From Ferranicluibacter rubi (GTDB taxonomy: Bacteria > Pseudomonadota > Alphaproteobacteria > Rhizobiales > Rhizobiaceae), in NCBI RefSeq assembly GCF_011603255.1, contig NZ_JAANCM010000002.1, forward strand, positions 496,001-560,000: 64,000 bases of DNA. The letters run 5' to 3'. Below the pieces are notes generated by a model. That model did no database searches and was not told the origin of the DNA. It saw nothing but the letters and a program-made list of their open reading frames with translations. Both the position numbers and the translations under genes were made by a program. This document shows, one piece after another, positions 46,414 through 55,552 of this stretch. Numbering within the stretch: position 1 is the first letter of the stretch; every line of letters begins with the position of its first letter.

Positions 46414-46764
46414 ATGAAATTGCTGTCGGGACATTCGATGCTGCGCACTGCGGCGATCAGCGCGCTCTGCGCCACTGCCGTCGGCTGCACGACCCCTCAG
46501 GCCGATCGTACGCCGGCCTACACCTCCACGATGGCGCGCCCGGTGCCGACCAACGTCTATCCGCGCATCGAGGGCAAACTTTCCGCTGCCGCGCCGCAGA
46601 TGACGAACGAGGAGGCCACGAGTGTTTCGACGCGGCTGAGTGCACTCTCGGCCCGCCGCGCATCCGGCGCCATCTCCGAGGCGGAATACCGTCGCCGGCT
46701 CGCCGAACTGAACGCGCTTGCGGAACACCACGGTGCCGACACGCTCAACGAGATTCGCAATTAA
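46414..46764 (+). CDS. Small lipoprotein with SHOCT-like C-terminus
   Basis: The 116-residue product has a signal peptide with a lipobox ending in Cys25 (Thr-Ala-Val-Gly-Cys). Its C-terminus has the short helical pattern Gly-Ala-Ile-Ser-Glu-Ala-Glu-Tyr-x-x-Arg-x-x-Glu-Leu, as in SHOCT domains. The middle is Pro/Thr-rich. It is divergent from phaC with 146 bases between. Function unknown; an envelope location is inferred. Confidence 0.75.
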   Translation: MKLLSGHSMLRTAAISALCATAVGCTTPQADRTPAYTSTMARPVPTNVYPRIEGKLSAAAPQMTNEEATSVSTRLSALSARRASGAISEAEYRRRLAELNALAEHHGADTLNEIRN

Positions 46765-47075
46765 GGCTTGCCTTTCGAGCCGTTTGGACGCAAAGCCAGA
46801 ACGTCGACCGAGGGGTGGATCAGGCCTTTTCATGAGGCGTTTCCCGTCGTGTTGCAGCGTTGCAGGCCGTAGAGCACGTCCTGCCATGTTGCAGATCTCC
46901 CCCTGTCGCAGTGTTTCCGGTGTGCGGTCAAAAACGCCAGCTTCGGAAAGGGTGCGACGGACATACTGCAGAAGAACGCGTCATCATTTCGCCGATGCGC
47001 TGTTCACATTATATCAAAGAGAACGCCCTCACGCGCGTCCGGCCGGATGCAGGCGTTCTGGACAAGGTCAGAGAG
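46765..47075. other. Gene-free stretch before the aminotransferase
   Basis: 311 bases without a convincing gene. The aminotransferase frame is open through most of it, back to 46860, but the conserved N-terminus starts at 47076, so this is treated as promoter and leader. A short direct repeat GTTGCAG (46853 and 46861 region) is the only pattern noted. Confidence 0.45.
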
Positions 47076-48293
47076 ATGGAAGAGTTTCATAAAGTCCGGC
47101 GTCTGCCGCCCTACGTCTTCGAACAGGTCAATCGCCTGAAGGCTAGCGCGCGAGCGGGCGGCGCCGACATTATCGACCTCGGTATGGGCAACCCCGACCT
47201 TCCGACACCCCAGGCCATCGTCGACAAGCTCTGCGAGGTCGTGCGCGATCCGCGCACCCATCGCTATTCCTCGTCCAAGGGCATTCCCGGTCTTCGCCGG
47301 GCACAGGCCGCCTATTACGCACGTCGTTTCGGCGTGAAGCTCAATCCCGATACCCAGGTTGTGGCCACGCTCGGTTCCAAGGAGGGCTTCGCCAATATGG
47401 CGCAGGCCATCACGGCGCCCGGCGACGTCGTGCTTTGCCCGAACCCGACCTACCCGATCCACGCCTTCGGCTTCCTGATGACCGGCGGCGTCATTCGCTC
47501 CATCTCGGTCGAGCCCGACGATACGTTCTTCCCGCCGCTGGAACGGGCGATCAAGCATTCGATCCCCAAGCCCATCGCGCTAATCATCAACTATCCGTCG
47601 AACCCGACGGCGCATGTGGCAACGCTCGACTTTTACAAGGAAGTCGTCGCCTTCGCCAAGCGCAACGACATCGTCATCTTGTCGGACCTCGCCTATTCCG
47701 AGATCTACTTCGGCGACACGCCGCCGCCGTCCGTTCTGGAAGTTCCCGGCGCGATGGATTGCACCGTCGAGTTTACCTCCATGTCGAAGACCTTCTCGAT
47801 GCCCGGCTGGCGCATCGGCTTTGCCGTCGGCAACGAGCGTCTGATCTCGGCGCTGACGCGTGTGAAGTCCTATCTCGACTATGGCGCCTTCACGCCGATC
47901 CAGGTGGCGGCCACGCACGCGTTGAACGGTGACGGCTCCGATATCTCCGAGGTCCGCGCCGTCTACAAGCGCCGCCGCGACGTGCTGGTCGAGAGCTTCG
48001 GCAAGGCCGGCTTCGAAGTTCCGCCGCCGGAAGCGACGATGTTTGCCTGGGCCAAGATTCCGGAAAAATTCCGGCATCTCGGCTCGCTCGAATTCTCCAA
48101 GCTGCTCGTCGAGAAGGCCGACATCGCGGTCGCCCCCGGTATCGGCTTCGGTGAAATGGGCGACGACTACGTCCGCATCGCGCTGGTTGAAAACGAGCAC
48201 CGCATCCGCCAGGCGGCCCGGAACCTGAAGAAGTTCCTGTCCACGGCCGACGACACGCTGCACAACGTGATTTCGCTCAACGCCCGCCGCTAG
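47076..48293 (+). CDS. Class I aminotransferase (AlaC/LL-diaminopimelate aminotransferase-like)
   Basis: PLP enzyme of fold type I. The 405-residue product starts with Met-Glu-Glu-Phe-His, the N-terminus known in rhizobial members, and contains Asn-Tyr-Pro-Ser-Asn-Pro-Thr-Ala (cofactor binding), Asp-Leu-Ala-Tyr-Ser-Glu, and the PLP-binding Lys238 in Ser-Met-Ser-Lys-Thr-Phe-Ser-Met-Pro-Gly-Trp-Arg. Its neighbour hom suggests amino-acid metabolism of the Asp/Thr/Met family. Alanine, glutamate or diaminopimelate could be the donor; sequence alone does not settle it. Confidence 0.87.
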   Translation: MEEFHKVRRLPPYVFEQVNRLKASARAGGADIIDLGMGNPDLPTPQAIVDKLCEVVRDPRTHRYSSSKGIPGLRRAQAAYYARRFGVKLNPDTQVVATLGSKEGFANMAQAITAPGDVVLCPNPTYPIHAFGFLMTGGVIRSISVEPDDTFFPPLERAIKHSIPKPIALIINYPSNPTAHVATLDFYKEVVAFAKRNDIVILSDLAYSEIYFGDTPPPSVLEVPGAMDCTVEFTSMSKTFSMPGWRIGFAVGNERLISALTRVKSYLDYGAFTPIQVAATHALNGDGSDISEVRAVYKRRRDVLVESFGKAGFEVPPPEATMFAWAKIPEKFRHLGSLEFSKLLVEKADIAVAPGIGFGEMGDDYVRIALVENEHRIRQAARNLKKFLSTADDTLHNVISLNARR

Positions 48294-48327
48294 GCGTTCG
48301 CGTCGAGACCGACAATCGAAGACACAT

Positions 48328-48358
48328 CTTCCCGCCGCAGTGTCGGCGGGACATTTTT
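48328..48358 (+). terminator. Hairpin terminator or attenuator before hom
   Basis: A perfect 8-bp stem (48330-48337 with 48344-48351) is followed by a T-run, 36 bases after the aminotransferase stop and only 21 bases before the hom start. With no room for a separate promoter after it, hom must depend on read-through or a promoter upstream of the hairpin. Confidence 0.55.
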
Positions 48359-48379
48359 CAGACAGTAGGGATGATGAGT

Positions 48380-49705
48380 ATGGCAGACGCGCTGAGAATC
48401 GGCATTGCGGGCTTGGGCACCGTGGGCGCCTCTCTGGTCCGCATTCTCACCGAACGTCGTGACTCGCTTGCCACGACCTGCGGCCGCCCGATCGAGGTCG
48501 TCGCCGTCACGGCACGTGATCGTGCCAAGGACCGCGGCATTGCGCTTGCCGATGATATCTGGTTCGCAGACGCGGGAGCGCTCGCTGCAGACGCTGAGAT
48601 GGACGTGTTCGTCGAGCTCATGGGCGGCGCGGGCGATCCGGCCTACTCTGCCGTCAAGACCGCGCTCGCCCGCGGCATCCATGTCGTGACCGCCAACAAA
48701 GCACTGCTCGCGAGCCACGGCATCGAGCTTGCCGGCATTGCCGAAAAGCATGGCGCGCTTCTGAACTACGAGGCTGCCGTCGCTGGCGGCATCCCAGTCA
48801 TCAAAGCGCTGCGCGAGTCGATGACCGGCAACACGATCGCCCGCGTCTACGGCATCATGAACGGCACCTGCAATTACATCCTGACGAAGATGGAGAAGGA
48901 AGGCCTGAGCTTCGAGGCGTGCCTCAAGGAAGCGCAGCGCCTCGGCTACGCCGAAGCCGACCCGGCCTTCGATATCGAGGGCAACGACACGGCGCATAAG
49001 CTGGCGATTCTCACCAGCCTTGCCTTCGGCACCGCCATCGCGGCTGACGATATCTACCTCGAAGGCATCACCAATATCTCGATCGAGGACATCCAGGCGG
49101 CGTCCGATCTCGGTTACCGGATCAAGCTTCTCGGCGTCGCCCAGCGCACCGACAGCGGCGGCATCGAGCAGCGGGTGCATCCGACCATGGTGCCGTTCGA
49201 CTCCGTCATCGCCCAGGTCGATGGCGTCACCAATGCGGTGGCGATCGAGTCGGACATCCTCGGCGAGCTTTTGATGGTCGGCCCCGGTGCCGGCGGCAAT
49301 GCGACGGCTTCTGCCGTGCTCGGCGATATCGCCGATATCGCCAAGAGCCGCCCCGGCGCCCAGCATGTTCCGGCCTTTGGTCGCCCGGTCGCGGCGCTCA
49401 TCCCCTACACGCGCGCGCAGATCCAGAGCCATGAGGGCGGCTACTTCATTCGGCTGAAGGTCATCGACCGCGCCGGTGTCTTTGCCAGTGTCGCATCCCG
49501 TATGGCGGAGAACGGTATCTCGCTCGAATCGATCATGCAGCATTCCAAGCACACGCAGGAAACCGGCAAGCCGCAGACGATCATTCTTGTCACGCACGCG
49601 ACGGCCGAGCATTCGGTTCGCGATGCCGTTGCGGCGATCAAGGGCGAGGGCTATCTCGTCGGCGAACCGCAGGTCATTCGCATCGAGCGTCCGAAGGATT
49701 ACTGA
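48380..49705 (+). CDS. hom: Homoserine dehydrogenase
   Basis: Reduces aspartate semialdehyde to homoserine on the way to threonine, methionine and isoleucine. The 441-residue product has the NAD(P)-binding Gly-Leu-Gly-Thr-Val-Gly near 11-16, the catalytic domain with Gly-Ile-Met-Asn-Gly-Thr-Cys-Asn-Tyr-Ile, and a C-terminal ACT domain (about 355-430, Gly-Val-Phe-Ala-Ser-Val-Ala) suited to feedback by threonine. The start at 48380 fits relatives; 48371 is in frame. Confidence 0.96.
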   Translation: MADALRIGIAGLGTVGASLVRILTERRDSLATTCGRPIEVVAVTARDRAKDRGIALADDIWFADAGALAADAEMDVFVELMGGAGDPAYSAVKTALARGIHVVTANKALLASHGIELAGIAEKHGALLNYEAAVAGGIPVIKALRESMTGNTIARVYGIMNGTCNYILTKMEKEGLSFEACLKEAQRLGYAEADPAFDIEGNDTAHKLAILTSLAFGTAIAADDIYLEGITNISIEDIQAASDLGYRIKLLGVAQRTDSGGIEQRVHPTMVPFDSVIAQVDGVTNAVAIESDILGELLMVGPGAGGNATASAVLGDIADIAKSRPGAQHVPAFGRPVAALIPYTRAQIQSHEGGYFIRLKVIDRAGVFASVASRMAENGISLESIMQHSKHTQETGKPQTIILVTHATAEHSVRDAVAAIKGEGYLVGEPQVIRIERPKDY

Positions 49706-49768
49706 GATCGGCGCTGCCTCGTCCGAACTGTCGGCCGCGCGGCCCTTCTCAGACGGGGACGGACGCGC

Positions 49769-51571
49769 ATGAGCGAGCCTCCCGACCCGGTTCCGCGGGC
49801 CTTTCTCGGCGTCGAGACCTCCGTCACGGGTCAGAGGTGGGTGTCGCGGCTGGATCAGGCGGGCCAGAACCGGGCTTTGGCCATCAGCCAGGTCCACGGG
49901 CTTCCCGATTTGATTTCGCGCGTCCTTGCCGGTCGTGGCGTCCAGCAGGAAGACGCGATCGCTTTCCTCGATCCCACCATCCGCAGCCTGATGCCGGACC
50001 CCGACAAGCTGACGGATTGCCGGAAGGCGGCGGTCCGCATCGCCGACGCAATCGCCCGGCAAGAACGGGTCGCCATCTTCGGCGACTACGATGTCGACGG
50101 CGCGGCGTCATCCGCCATTCTCTATCGCCTGCTTACCCATTTCGGCGTGACGGCGGAAATCTACATTCCGGACCGGATCTTCGAAGGCTACGGCCCGAAC
50201 CCGGGCGCCATCGACAAGCTGATCGACAACGGTGCCGTCCTGATCGTCACCGTCGATTGCGGCTCGACCAGCCACGAATCGCTGCAACGCGCGCGGACGC
50301 GCGGCATCGATGTCGTCGTCATCGACCACCACCAGGTCTCCGGCGAACTCCCGCCGACCGTCGCGCTGGTGAACCCCAACCGGGAAGACGACCTGTCGGG
50401 GCAGGGGCATCTCTGCGCGGCCGGCGTTGTCATGCTGGTGCTCGTCAACCTGCTGCGTGTCCTGCGCGAGCGGGGCGACCTCCGCGCCGGCAGTTTCGAT
50501 CTCCTGTCCCACCTCGATATCGTCGCACTCGCGACCGTCTGCGACGTGGTGCCTCTGAAGGGCCTGAACCGGGCCTATGTCGTCAAGGGACTGATCGCCG
50601 CGCGCCACATGAAGAACCCCGGTCTTGCCGCGCTCTTCCGCAAAGCCGGCCTCAGTGGCCCCGTCACGCCGTATCATTTCGGGTTTCTCGTGGGACCGCG
50701 CATCAATGCCGGCGGTCGCATTGGCGATGCGGCTCTTGGCAGCCGTCTCCTGACGCTCGATGACAGCAACGAGGCTGACGCCATTGCCGCCCGCCTTGAC
50801 GAACTGAACCGCGAACGCCAGGCGATCGAGCAGGTAATGCTGATGGAAGCCCAGGCCGAGGCGCTGGCGGAATACGGCAATGGCGACGGTGCCTCCGTGA
50901 TCGTGACGGCGCGGGAAAACTGGCATCCCGGCATCGTCGGCCTGCTCGCGGCCCGCCTCAAGGAAAGCTTCCGCCGCCCCGCCTTCGCTATTTCCTTCGA
51001 CCTCAATGGCCGTGGAACAGGCTCCGGCCGCTCGATTGCCGGTTTCGATATCGGCAAGGTCGTTCGTGCAGCCGTCGAGGAGGGGCTTCTCGTCAAGGGT
51101 GGCGGCCACGCCATGGCAGCCGGCCTGACCGTCGAGCGCGCCAATCTTGGGCGCCTGCGCCATTTCCTCGAGGAACGTGCAGCCCGCACGGTTCACGATC
51201 TCGTGGCCGCGGAAACCGTGAAGATCGATGGGGCACTTGCAGCCTCCGGCGCGACCATCGAGCTGATCGACCGGCTGGAGCAGGCGGGTCCCTACGGCTC
51301 CGGCCATCCGCAGCCGATCTTCGCCATTCCCGCACACAGGGTGCGGGATGTGCGGCAGATCGGAACGGACCATGTGAAGGTGACCCTGGAGGGGCAGGAT
51401 GGCGCGCGACTCGATGCCATCGCCTTCCGCGCCTTCCAGACGCCTCTCGGCGACTTTCTTCTCGCCTCACGGGGAATGACCATCCATCTCGCCGGTAGCC
51501 TCTCGGCCGATATCTGGCAGGGTACGCGCCGGGTCCAGCTGCGCATTCTCGATGCTGCACGCGCCTTGTAG
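49769..51571 (+). CDS. recJ: Single-stranded-DNA exonuclease RecJ
   Basis: 5'-3' exonuclease for recombination and repair. The 600-residue product has the DHH-family motifs Gly-Asp-Tyr-Asp-Val-Asp-Gly, Val-Asp-Cys-Gly and Asp-His-His-Gln-Val, the DHHA1 signature Gly-Gly-Gly-His-Ala-Met-Ala-Ala-Gly, and a C-terminal OB-like domain. It follows hom by 63 bases. In relatives I recall glpX between hom and recJ, which is absent here. Confidence 0.95.
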   Translation: MSEPPDPVPRAFLGVETSVTGQRWVSRLDQAGQNRALAISQVHGLPDLISRVLAGRGVQQEDAIAFLDPTIRSLMPDPDKLTDCRKAAVRIADAIARQERVAIFGDYDVDGAASSAILYRLLTHFGVTAEIYIPDRIFEGYGPNPGAIDKLIDNGAVLIVTVDCGSTSHESLQRARTRGIDVVVIDHHQVSGELPPTVALVNPNREDDLSGQGHLCAAGVVMLVLVNLLRVLRERGDLRAGSFDLLSHLDIVALATVCDVVPLKGLNRAYVVKGLIAARHMKNPGLAALFRKAGLSGPVTPYHFGFLVGPRINAGGRIGDAALGSRLLTLDDSNEADAIAARLDELNRERQAIEQVMLMEAQAEALAEYGNGDGASVIVTARENWHPGIVGLLAARLKESFRRPAFAISFDLNGRGTGSGRSIAGFDIGKVVRAAVEEGLLVKGGGHAMAAGLTVERANLGRLRHFLEERAARTVHDLVAAETVKIDGALAASGATIELIDRLEQAGPYGSGHPQPIFAIPAHRVRDVRQIGTDHVKVTLEGQDGARLDAIAFRAFQTPLGDFLLASRGMTIHLAGSLSADIWQGTRRVQLRILDAARAL

Positions 51572-51735
51572 GCGGACCATAGACATTGGGACGAACTCGG
51601 TGACGGTCGAGGTGGAGTGGTCGATCCAGCCTCTCGGGAAGCCGCGATATCGCATGACGACATGCCAGGAAAACGGATTCTACACGTCCGTCGCACCGTC
51701 ATTGCATGGATCGTAACAAATAGGGGAAAGCCAGG

Positions 51736-51810
51736 TGGTACGCCCTAGGGGAGTCGAACCCCTCTTCCCAGAATGAAAATCTGGTGTCCTAACCGATAGA
51801 CGAAGGGCGC
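51736..51810 (-). tRNA. tRNA-Glu (anticodon TTC), copy 1
   Basis: A 75-base cloverleaf with encoded CCA. The acceptor GCGCCCT pairs with AGGGCGT, and the anticodon stem CCAGA/TCTGG presents TTC. It is identical to copy 2 at 51987-52061. The T-arm holds GGTTCGACT. Confidence 0.96.
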
Positions 51811-51826
51811 ATTCGCTGGTGGCCGG

Positions 51827-51855
51827 CTTATAGGCTGAGGATCATCCGGAGGCAA
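51827..51855 (-). promoter_or_regulatory. Promoter of tRNA-Glu copy 1
   Basis: Reading the minus strand: TTGCCT (51855-51850), 17-base spacer, TATAAG (51832-51827), 16 bases before the tRNA. It is close to the sigma-70 consensus and has the same layout as copy 2's promoter. Confidence 0.6.
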
Positions 51856-51986
51856 GAGGAAAAACGCAGCAAGCCACGAATTTCTCATGATGCATTCAAG
51901 CGTGTTTCATACGCAATACCAACGCGATGCCCGGTAGAGCTAAAGCTTGATATCAGAAAGAAAAGGGAGTGGGTTTAACCGCAAAA

Positions 51987-52061
51987 TGGTACGCCCTAGG
52001 GGAGTCGAACCCCTCTTCCCAGAATGAAAATCTGGTGTCCTAACCGATAGACGAAGGGCGC
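51987..52061 (-). tRNA. tRNA-Glu (anticodon TTC), copy 2
   Basis: Identical in sequence to copy 1, 251 bases away in the same orientation, with encoded CCA. The spacer between the copies is unrelated to the tRNA sequence. Confidence 0.96.
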
Positions 52062-52081
52062 AGTCGCTTTGCGGTGGGCGT

Positions 52082-52110
52082 CTTATAGTCAGCGGTTTTG
52101 GGGACCGCAA
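52082..52110 (-). promoter_or_regulatory. Promoter of tRNA-Glu copy 2
   Basis: Minus strand: TTGCGG (52110-52105), 17-base spacer, TATAAG (52087-52082), 20 bases before the tRNA. Each tRNA-Glu copy therefore appears to have its own promoter. Confidence 0.6.
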
Positions 52111-52195
52111 GCCGCAAATGTCATTTTGTCGTAAAAATATCATGGCTGTGGACGATGACGGCAAACGTTCCAAAAAAGAGCGTCAAATCAGCCGC

Positions 52196-53401
52196 TTATG
52201 CATCCCGCGGGCCGCAGGCCCAGTTCCAGTCGCGCCGTGGTCCGATGTCGATATGGACGGACTGGGTGTGGCAATACGTGCCCACGCCGCCGCGCCCTTC
52301 GGACGCGCGCAGGAAGGTCGCGACATCCCACTTGCTGACGCCCGCCACTTGGATATCGGCTGCCTCGCAGGTCAGGTGCCGCGACTGCGGCCGACCGCCC
52401 ACCTTGATGTTGTGGCTGAGGCTTCGCCGGCCGGACGTGACGAGCACCTTCTTGCCGAAATGCCGCTCCACCGACTTCAGGATGTTCAACAGCTGCGGTT
52501 TGAAGCAGCCCGTTTCCACCGTCTCCGTCTGCAGGAGAAGGCCGCTGGGTGCCAGCCGGGCGAGACCGGAGAGCGAGGCCATCTGGACCTTGGGGCTGTT
52601 GTCGTCGTGATTCTCGGCCGTATCGTCCACTGTCGCAAACATCGAACGCGCGCGGATGCCGGGCAGGGTGGTATAGCTGAGCGCCGCCACCTGCTGCGGT
52701 GCCATGCCGGGGAGCACCTTGTTGTTAGCCGGCTTACCGGGCGCGCTCATGTCGGCGCCACCTTGGGACTTGCCGAACAGCCCGATCAGGGATGACGATG
52801 CCCGCGTTGCGTCAACCGCCTGCGGCACCGCTGCGGGCCTCAGGCTCCCCAGCGCAGTTTCGGCCGGCATGTCGTTTGTCGATGCAGGCGTTGCTGCGCC
52901 CTGAACCTGATAGCCGGCATCCGTGGACTGAAGCGGCAACGGTTGCGGGGATAAGGGTGACATTGCCTGACTTTGTGGGGCAGCGCGGAAAAGGCTCGCC
53001 GGCGACGACCCGCCGCCGGAGACGGGCGAGGCACCCGCCGTGCCGCCGACGGAGAAGATGCTGCTCGACGTCGCTTGCAGTCCTGTTCCCTGCATGACGA
53101 TGGCACCCGGCTGTGTGGGCACCTGTGGCTGTGAACTCTGCTGCGCAGCGGCTGGACGGCTTGAGGCTTGCGCTGCCGGAGACGTTGCGGAGGCCGGGCC
53201 GGACGCGACGACCGGCACATCCGTTTCGCCGACGTCGGGTGCAACGACGCCTTCGACCAGTTGATCCGTAACCGGCTTGCCCGTTACGCAGCCCGTCAAC
53301 AGTACTGCAGCGAAGACCGCACAGCCGATGCTTGCGAGAAAGGGTTTGGACGAAGGGCCGTATCGCAACGCTGCATCTCCCGAGCGACGACCCCGATCCA
53401 T
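52196..53401 (-). CDS. Lipoprotein with DUF882/peptidase M15A-like domain
   Basis: A 401-residue lipoprotein with lipobox Leu-Leu-Thr-Gly-Cys (Cys38), a long Ser/Ala/Pro-rich linker (about 45-265), and a C-terminal YcbK/DUF882 domain (about 285-400). That domain shows the M15-type zinc motif: Ser-Arg-His-Leu with a following Ala-Ala-Asp, and Val-His-Ile-Asp later. It is probably a peptidoglycan D,D-peptidase or carboxypeptidase. The N-terminus before the lipobox is unusually long (37 residues), so a later start is possible. Confidence 0.85.
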   Translation of the reverse strand: MDRGRRSGDAALRYGPSSKPFLASIGCAVFAAVLLTGCVTGKPVTDQLVEGVVAPDVGETDVPVVASGPASATSPAAQASSRPAAAQQSSQPQVPTQPGAIVMQGTGLQATSSSIFSVGGTAGASPVSGGGSSPASLFRAAPQSQAMSPLSPQPLPLQSTDAGYQVQGAATPASTNDMPAETALGSLRPAAVPQAVDATRASSSLIGLFGKSQGGADMSAPGKPANNKVLPGMAPQQVAALSYTTLPGIRARSMFATVDDTAENHDDNSPKVQMASLSGLARLAPSGLLLQTETVETGCFKPQLLNILKSVERHFGKKVLVTSGRRSLSHNIKVGGRPQSRHLTCEAADIQVAGVSKWDVATFLRASEGRGGVGTYCHTQSVHIDIGPRRDWNWACGPRDA

Positions 53402-53573
53402 CGCAAGGGGCAGGGCCGCGCCATCATGGCCGATGCCCGAAAACCATATGTCCGGGCAGATCTCGAGGGAGAGCTATGCGCCAGCCCCGTTGCGTGGAGC
53501 TTGCGCCATGACCCTGCGGCGAGGGACCCTCGTCGCAGGGTGGCTTCAACATGCAGCGGTTACGCGGAAGCGA

Positions 53574-54014
53574 TCACCACGCGCCGGTGTTTTCCATGGA
53601 TGACCACGGCTCCTGCGGCGCGAGCGGCTCGCCCTTCTGCAGAATCTCGATGGAGATGCCATCCGGGGAGCGGACGAAGGCCATGTTGCCGTCGCGGGGT
53701 GGACGGTTGATGGCCACGCCGGCATCCATCAGTTTCTGGCAAATGGCATAGATATCGTCGACCTCGTAGGCGAGATGGCCGAAATTTCGACCGCCCGTAT
53801 AATCCTCCGTGTCCCAGTTGTAGGTCAGCTCAAGGCACGGGGACAGCCGTGACTCCGCGTGATCCACGTCGCCGGGCGCGGCCAGGAAGACCAGCGTAAA
53901 GCGCCCTTTTTCATTTTCCGTGCGGCGCACCTCTTGCAGTCCGAACAGTGTGCCGTAAAAATGCAGTGCCTGATCAAGGTCCTTAACCCGAACCATGGTG
54001 TGCAGATAGCGCAT
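53574..54014 (-). CDS. gloA: Lactoylglutathione lyase (glyoxalase I)
   Basis: Turns the methylglyoxal-glutathione adduct into lactoylglutathione. The 146-residue VOC-fold protein has metal-ligand positions at His5 (Tyr-Leu-His-Thr-Met-Val-Arg-Val), the Glu in Leu-Glu-Leu-Thr-Tyr-Asn, His in Phe-Gly-His-Leu-Ala and Glu in Ile-Ser-Ile-Glu-Ile-Leu, matching nickel-type bacterial GloA. It has a slightly longer C-terminus than E. coli GloA (135). Confidence 0.92.
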   Translation of the reverse strand: MRYLHTMVRVKDLDQALHFYGTLFGLQEVRRTENEKGRFTLVFLAAPGDVDHAESRLSPCLELTYNWDTEDYTGGRNFGHLAYEVDDIYAICQKLMDAGVAINRPPRDGNMAFVRSPDGISIEILQKGEPLAPQEPWSSMENTGAW

Positions 54015-54210
54015 GAAAGCCCTCTCTCCTGTTGTTGCCTGTCCTATCTAGCGCTGCGCCAGCCAGACACAAGGCTGGAGTCATAGCTTACCGAAAGCGG
54101 CAAATTTCGTCCTTAGGGCTTGCCCATAAGCGGCGGGACGATGTTATTCTGATGCTCAAGAATCAGTTAACCGCAGCAATCGTGATGCGTATTCGAGGGG
54201 CTGGCATATA

Positions 54211-54789
54211 ATGGTGGACAGGATTTCGGCGAAAGATGTCGCACCAGATGAAGATTTCGGCGGTGACGCGCTCGATCTGATCGAGATCACCGGTGTCATC
54301 AAGTGGTTCGACGTCGCCAAGGGCTTCGGATTCATCATTCCGGACAACGGTATGCAGGACGTTCTTCTGCATGTGACCTGCCTGCGCCGCGATGGCTACC
54401 AGACGGTTCTGGAAGGTGCGCGCATCGTCGCGCTGATCCAGAAGCGCGACCGGGGATATCAAGCCTTCCGCATTCTTTCGATGGATCAATCGACCGCGAT
54501 CCACCCGTCGCAACTGCCGCCTGTCAAGACCCACGTTCAGGTAACGCCCACCAGCGGCCTCGAGCGCGTGCTCGTGAAGTGGTTCAACCGCACCAAAGGC
54601 TTCGGCTTCTTGACGCGTGGCGACGGCACGGAAGACATCTTCATCCACATGGAAACCCTGCGCCGTTTCGGCCTCACGGAGTTGCGCCCCGGTCAGACCG
54701 TGCTTGTGCGTTTCGGCGATGGCGACAAGGGTCTGATGGCTGCGGAAATCCATCCCGACGTGCCCGCACCCGCCGGCCGCGCACATTGA
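54211..54789 (+). CDS. Double cold-shock-domain protein
   Basis: Single-stranded nucleic-acid binding protein with two cold-shock domains, about 27-90 and 117-182, each with a Val-Lys/Ile-Lys-Trp-Phe and Gly-Phe-Gly-Phe RNP-type motif. The 192-residue double form is typical of alphaproteobacteria (like Caulobacter CspC/CspD). The first domain has Val-Leu-Leu-His where Asp-Ile-Phe-Ile-His is seen in the second, so the two may differ in binding. DUF192 follows 10 bases later. Confidence 0.92.
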   Translation: MVDRISAKDVAPDEDFGGDALDLIEITGVIKWFDVAKGFGFIIPDNGMQDVLLHVTCLRRDGYQTVLEGARIVALIQKRDRGYQAFRILSMDQSTAIHPSQLPPVKTHVQVTPTSGLERVLVKWFNRTKGFGFLTRGDGTEDIFIHMETLRRFGLTELRPGQTVLVRFGDGDKGLMAAEIHPDVPAPAGRAH

Positions 54790-54799
54790 GAGACGTGAC

Positions 54800-55288
54800 A
54801 TGCTAAGCCTGCGCCAGGCCGCACGCCGCACCATTCTCATGGCCGGTATGCTGCTGGCGGCGGCACCCTCATATGCCGCGGACGTAACGTTCGAGAAGGC
54901 GCAGCTGACGATCGCCACAACCGACGGCAAGACGCATGCCTTCACCGTGGAACTCGCGCTCGACAGCAACCAGCGCGCCCAGGGCCTGATGTTCCGCCGC
55001 GACATGCCCGCCGATCACGGCATGTTCTTCGACTTCGGCCAGACGCGTCAGGTGATGATGTGGATGAAGAACACGTTCCTTCCACTGGACATGCTGTTCG
55101 TTTCGAAAGACGGCAAGGTGGAGACCATCCACGAAAACGCCGTCCCGCACTCCGAATCCATCATCGACTCCCGCGTCCCCGTCGCCTATGTCGTCGAACT
55201 GAACGCAGGCGTGGCAAAGACCTTATCGATCACCCCCGGTGCCCACGTAGCGCTGCCGTCGCAGCTTCCGGCGGCCAAGCCGGATTGA
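54800..55288 (+). CDS. DUF192 exported protein
   Basis: The 162-residue product has a signal peptide ending near Ser-Tyr-Ala-Ala (about 24-27) and a DUF192 domain with Gln-Arg-Ala-Gln-Gly-Leu-Met-Phe-Arg and Met-Trp-Met-Lys-Asn-Thr-x-Leu-Pro-Leu-Asp-Met. The family is of unknown function. It is probably co-transcribed with the cold-shock gene, an arrangement common in alphaproteobacteria. Confidence 0.9.
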   Translation: MLSLRQAARRTILMAGMLLAAAPSYAADVTFEKAQLTIATTDGKTHAFTVELALDSNQRAQGLMFRRDMPADHGMFFDFGQTRQVMMWMKNTFLPLDMLFVSKDGKVETIHENAVPHSESIIDSRVPVAYVVELNAGVAKTLSITPGAHVALPSQLPAAKPD

Positions 55289-55444
55289 CTCGGGTAAGAT
55301 TCTGAAGGGTATCTCGGCACGCGGAGAGATATCGATCCACGTTGCTTGATGATCGACCTTGCGCCCACCTCATCAGGTAACGCGTGCTTTCTCAGCATAT
55401 GAGAATGCGTGACCTATCAGATCTTAAAATTTTCTTTGGAAATA

Positions 55445-55521
<77 letters not shown>

Positions 55522-55552
55522 GTTGGCGCTGCTGTAAGCGGCGCGGGTAGTA

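Noticed and set aside
54170-54185. TTAAC-containing half site before the cold-shock gene as a CtrA box
   Set aside because: Only one half matches; the second half lacks TTAA.
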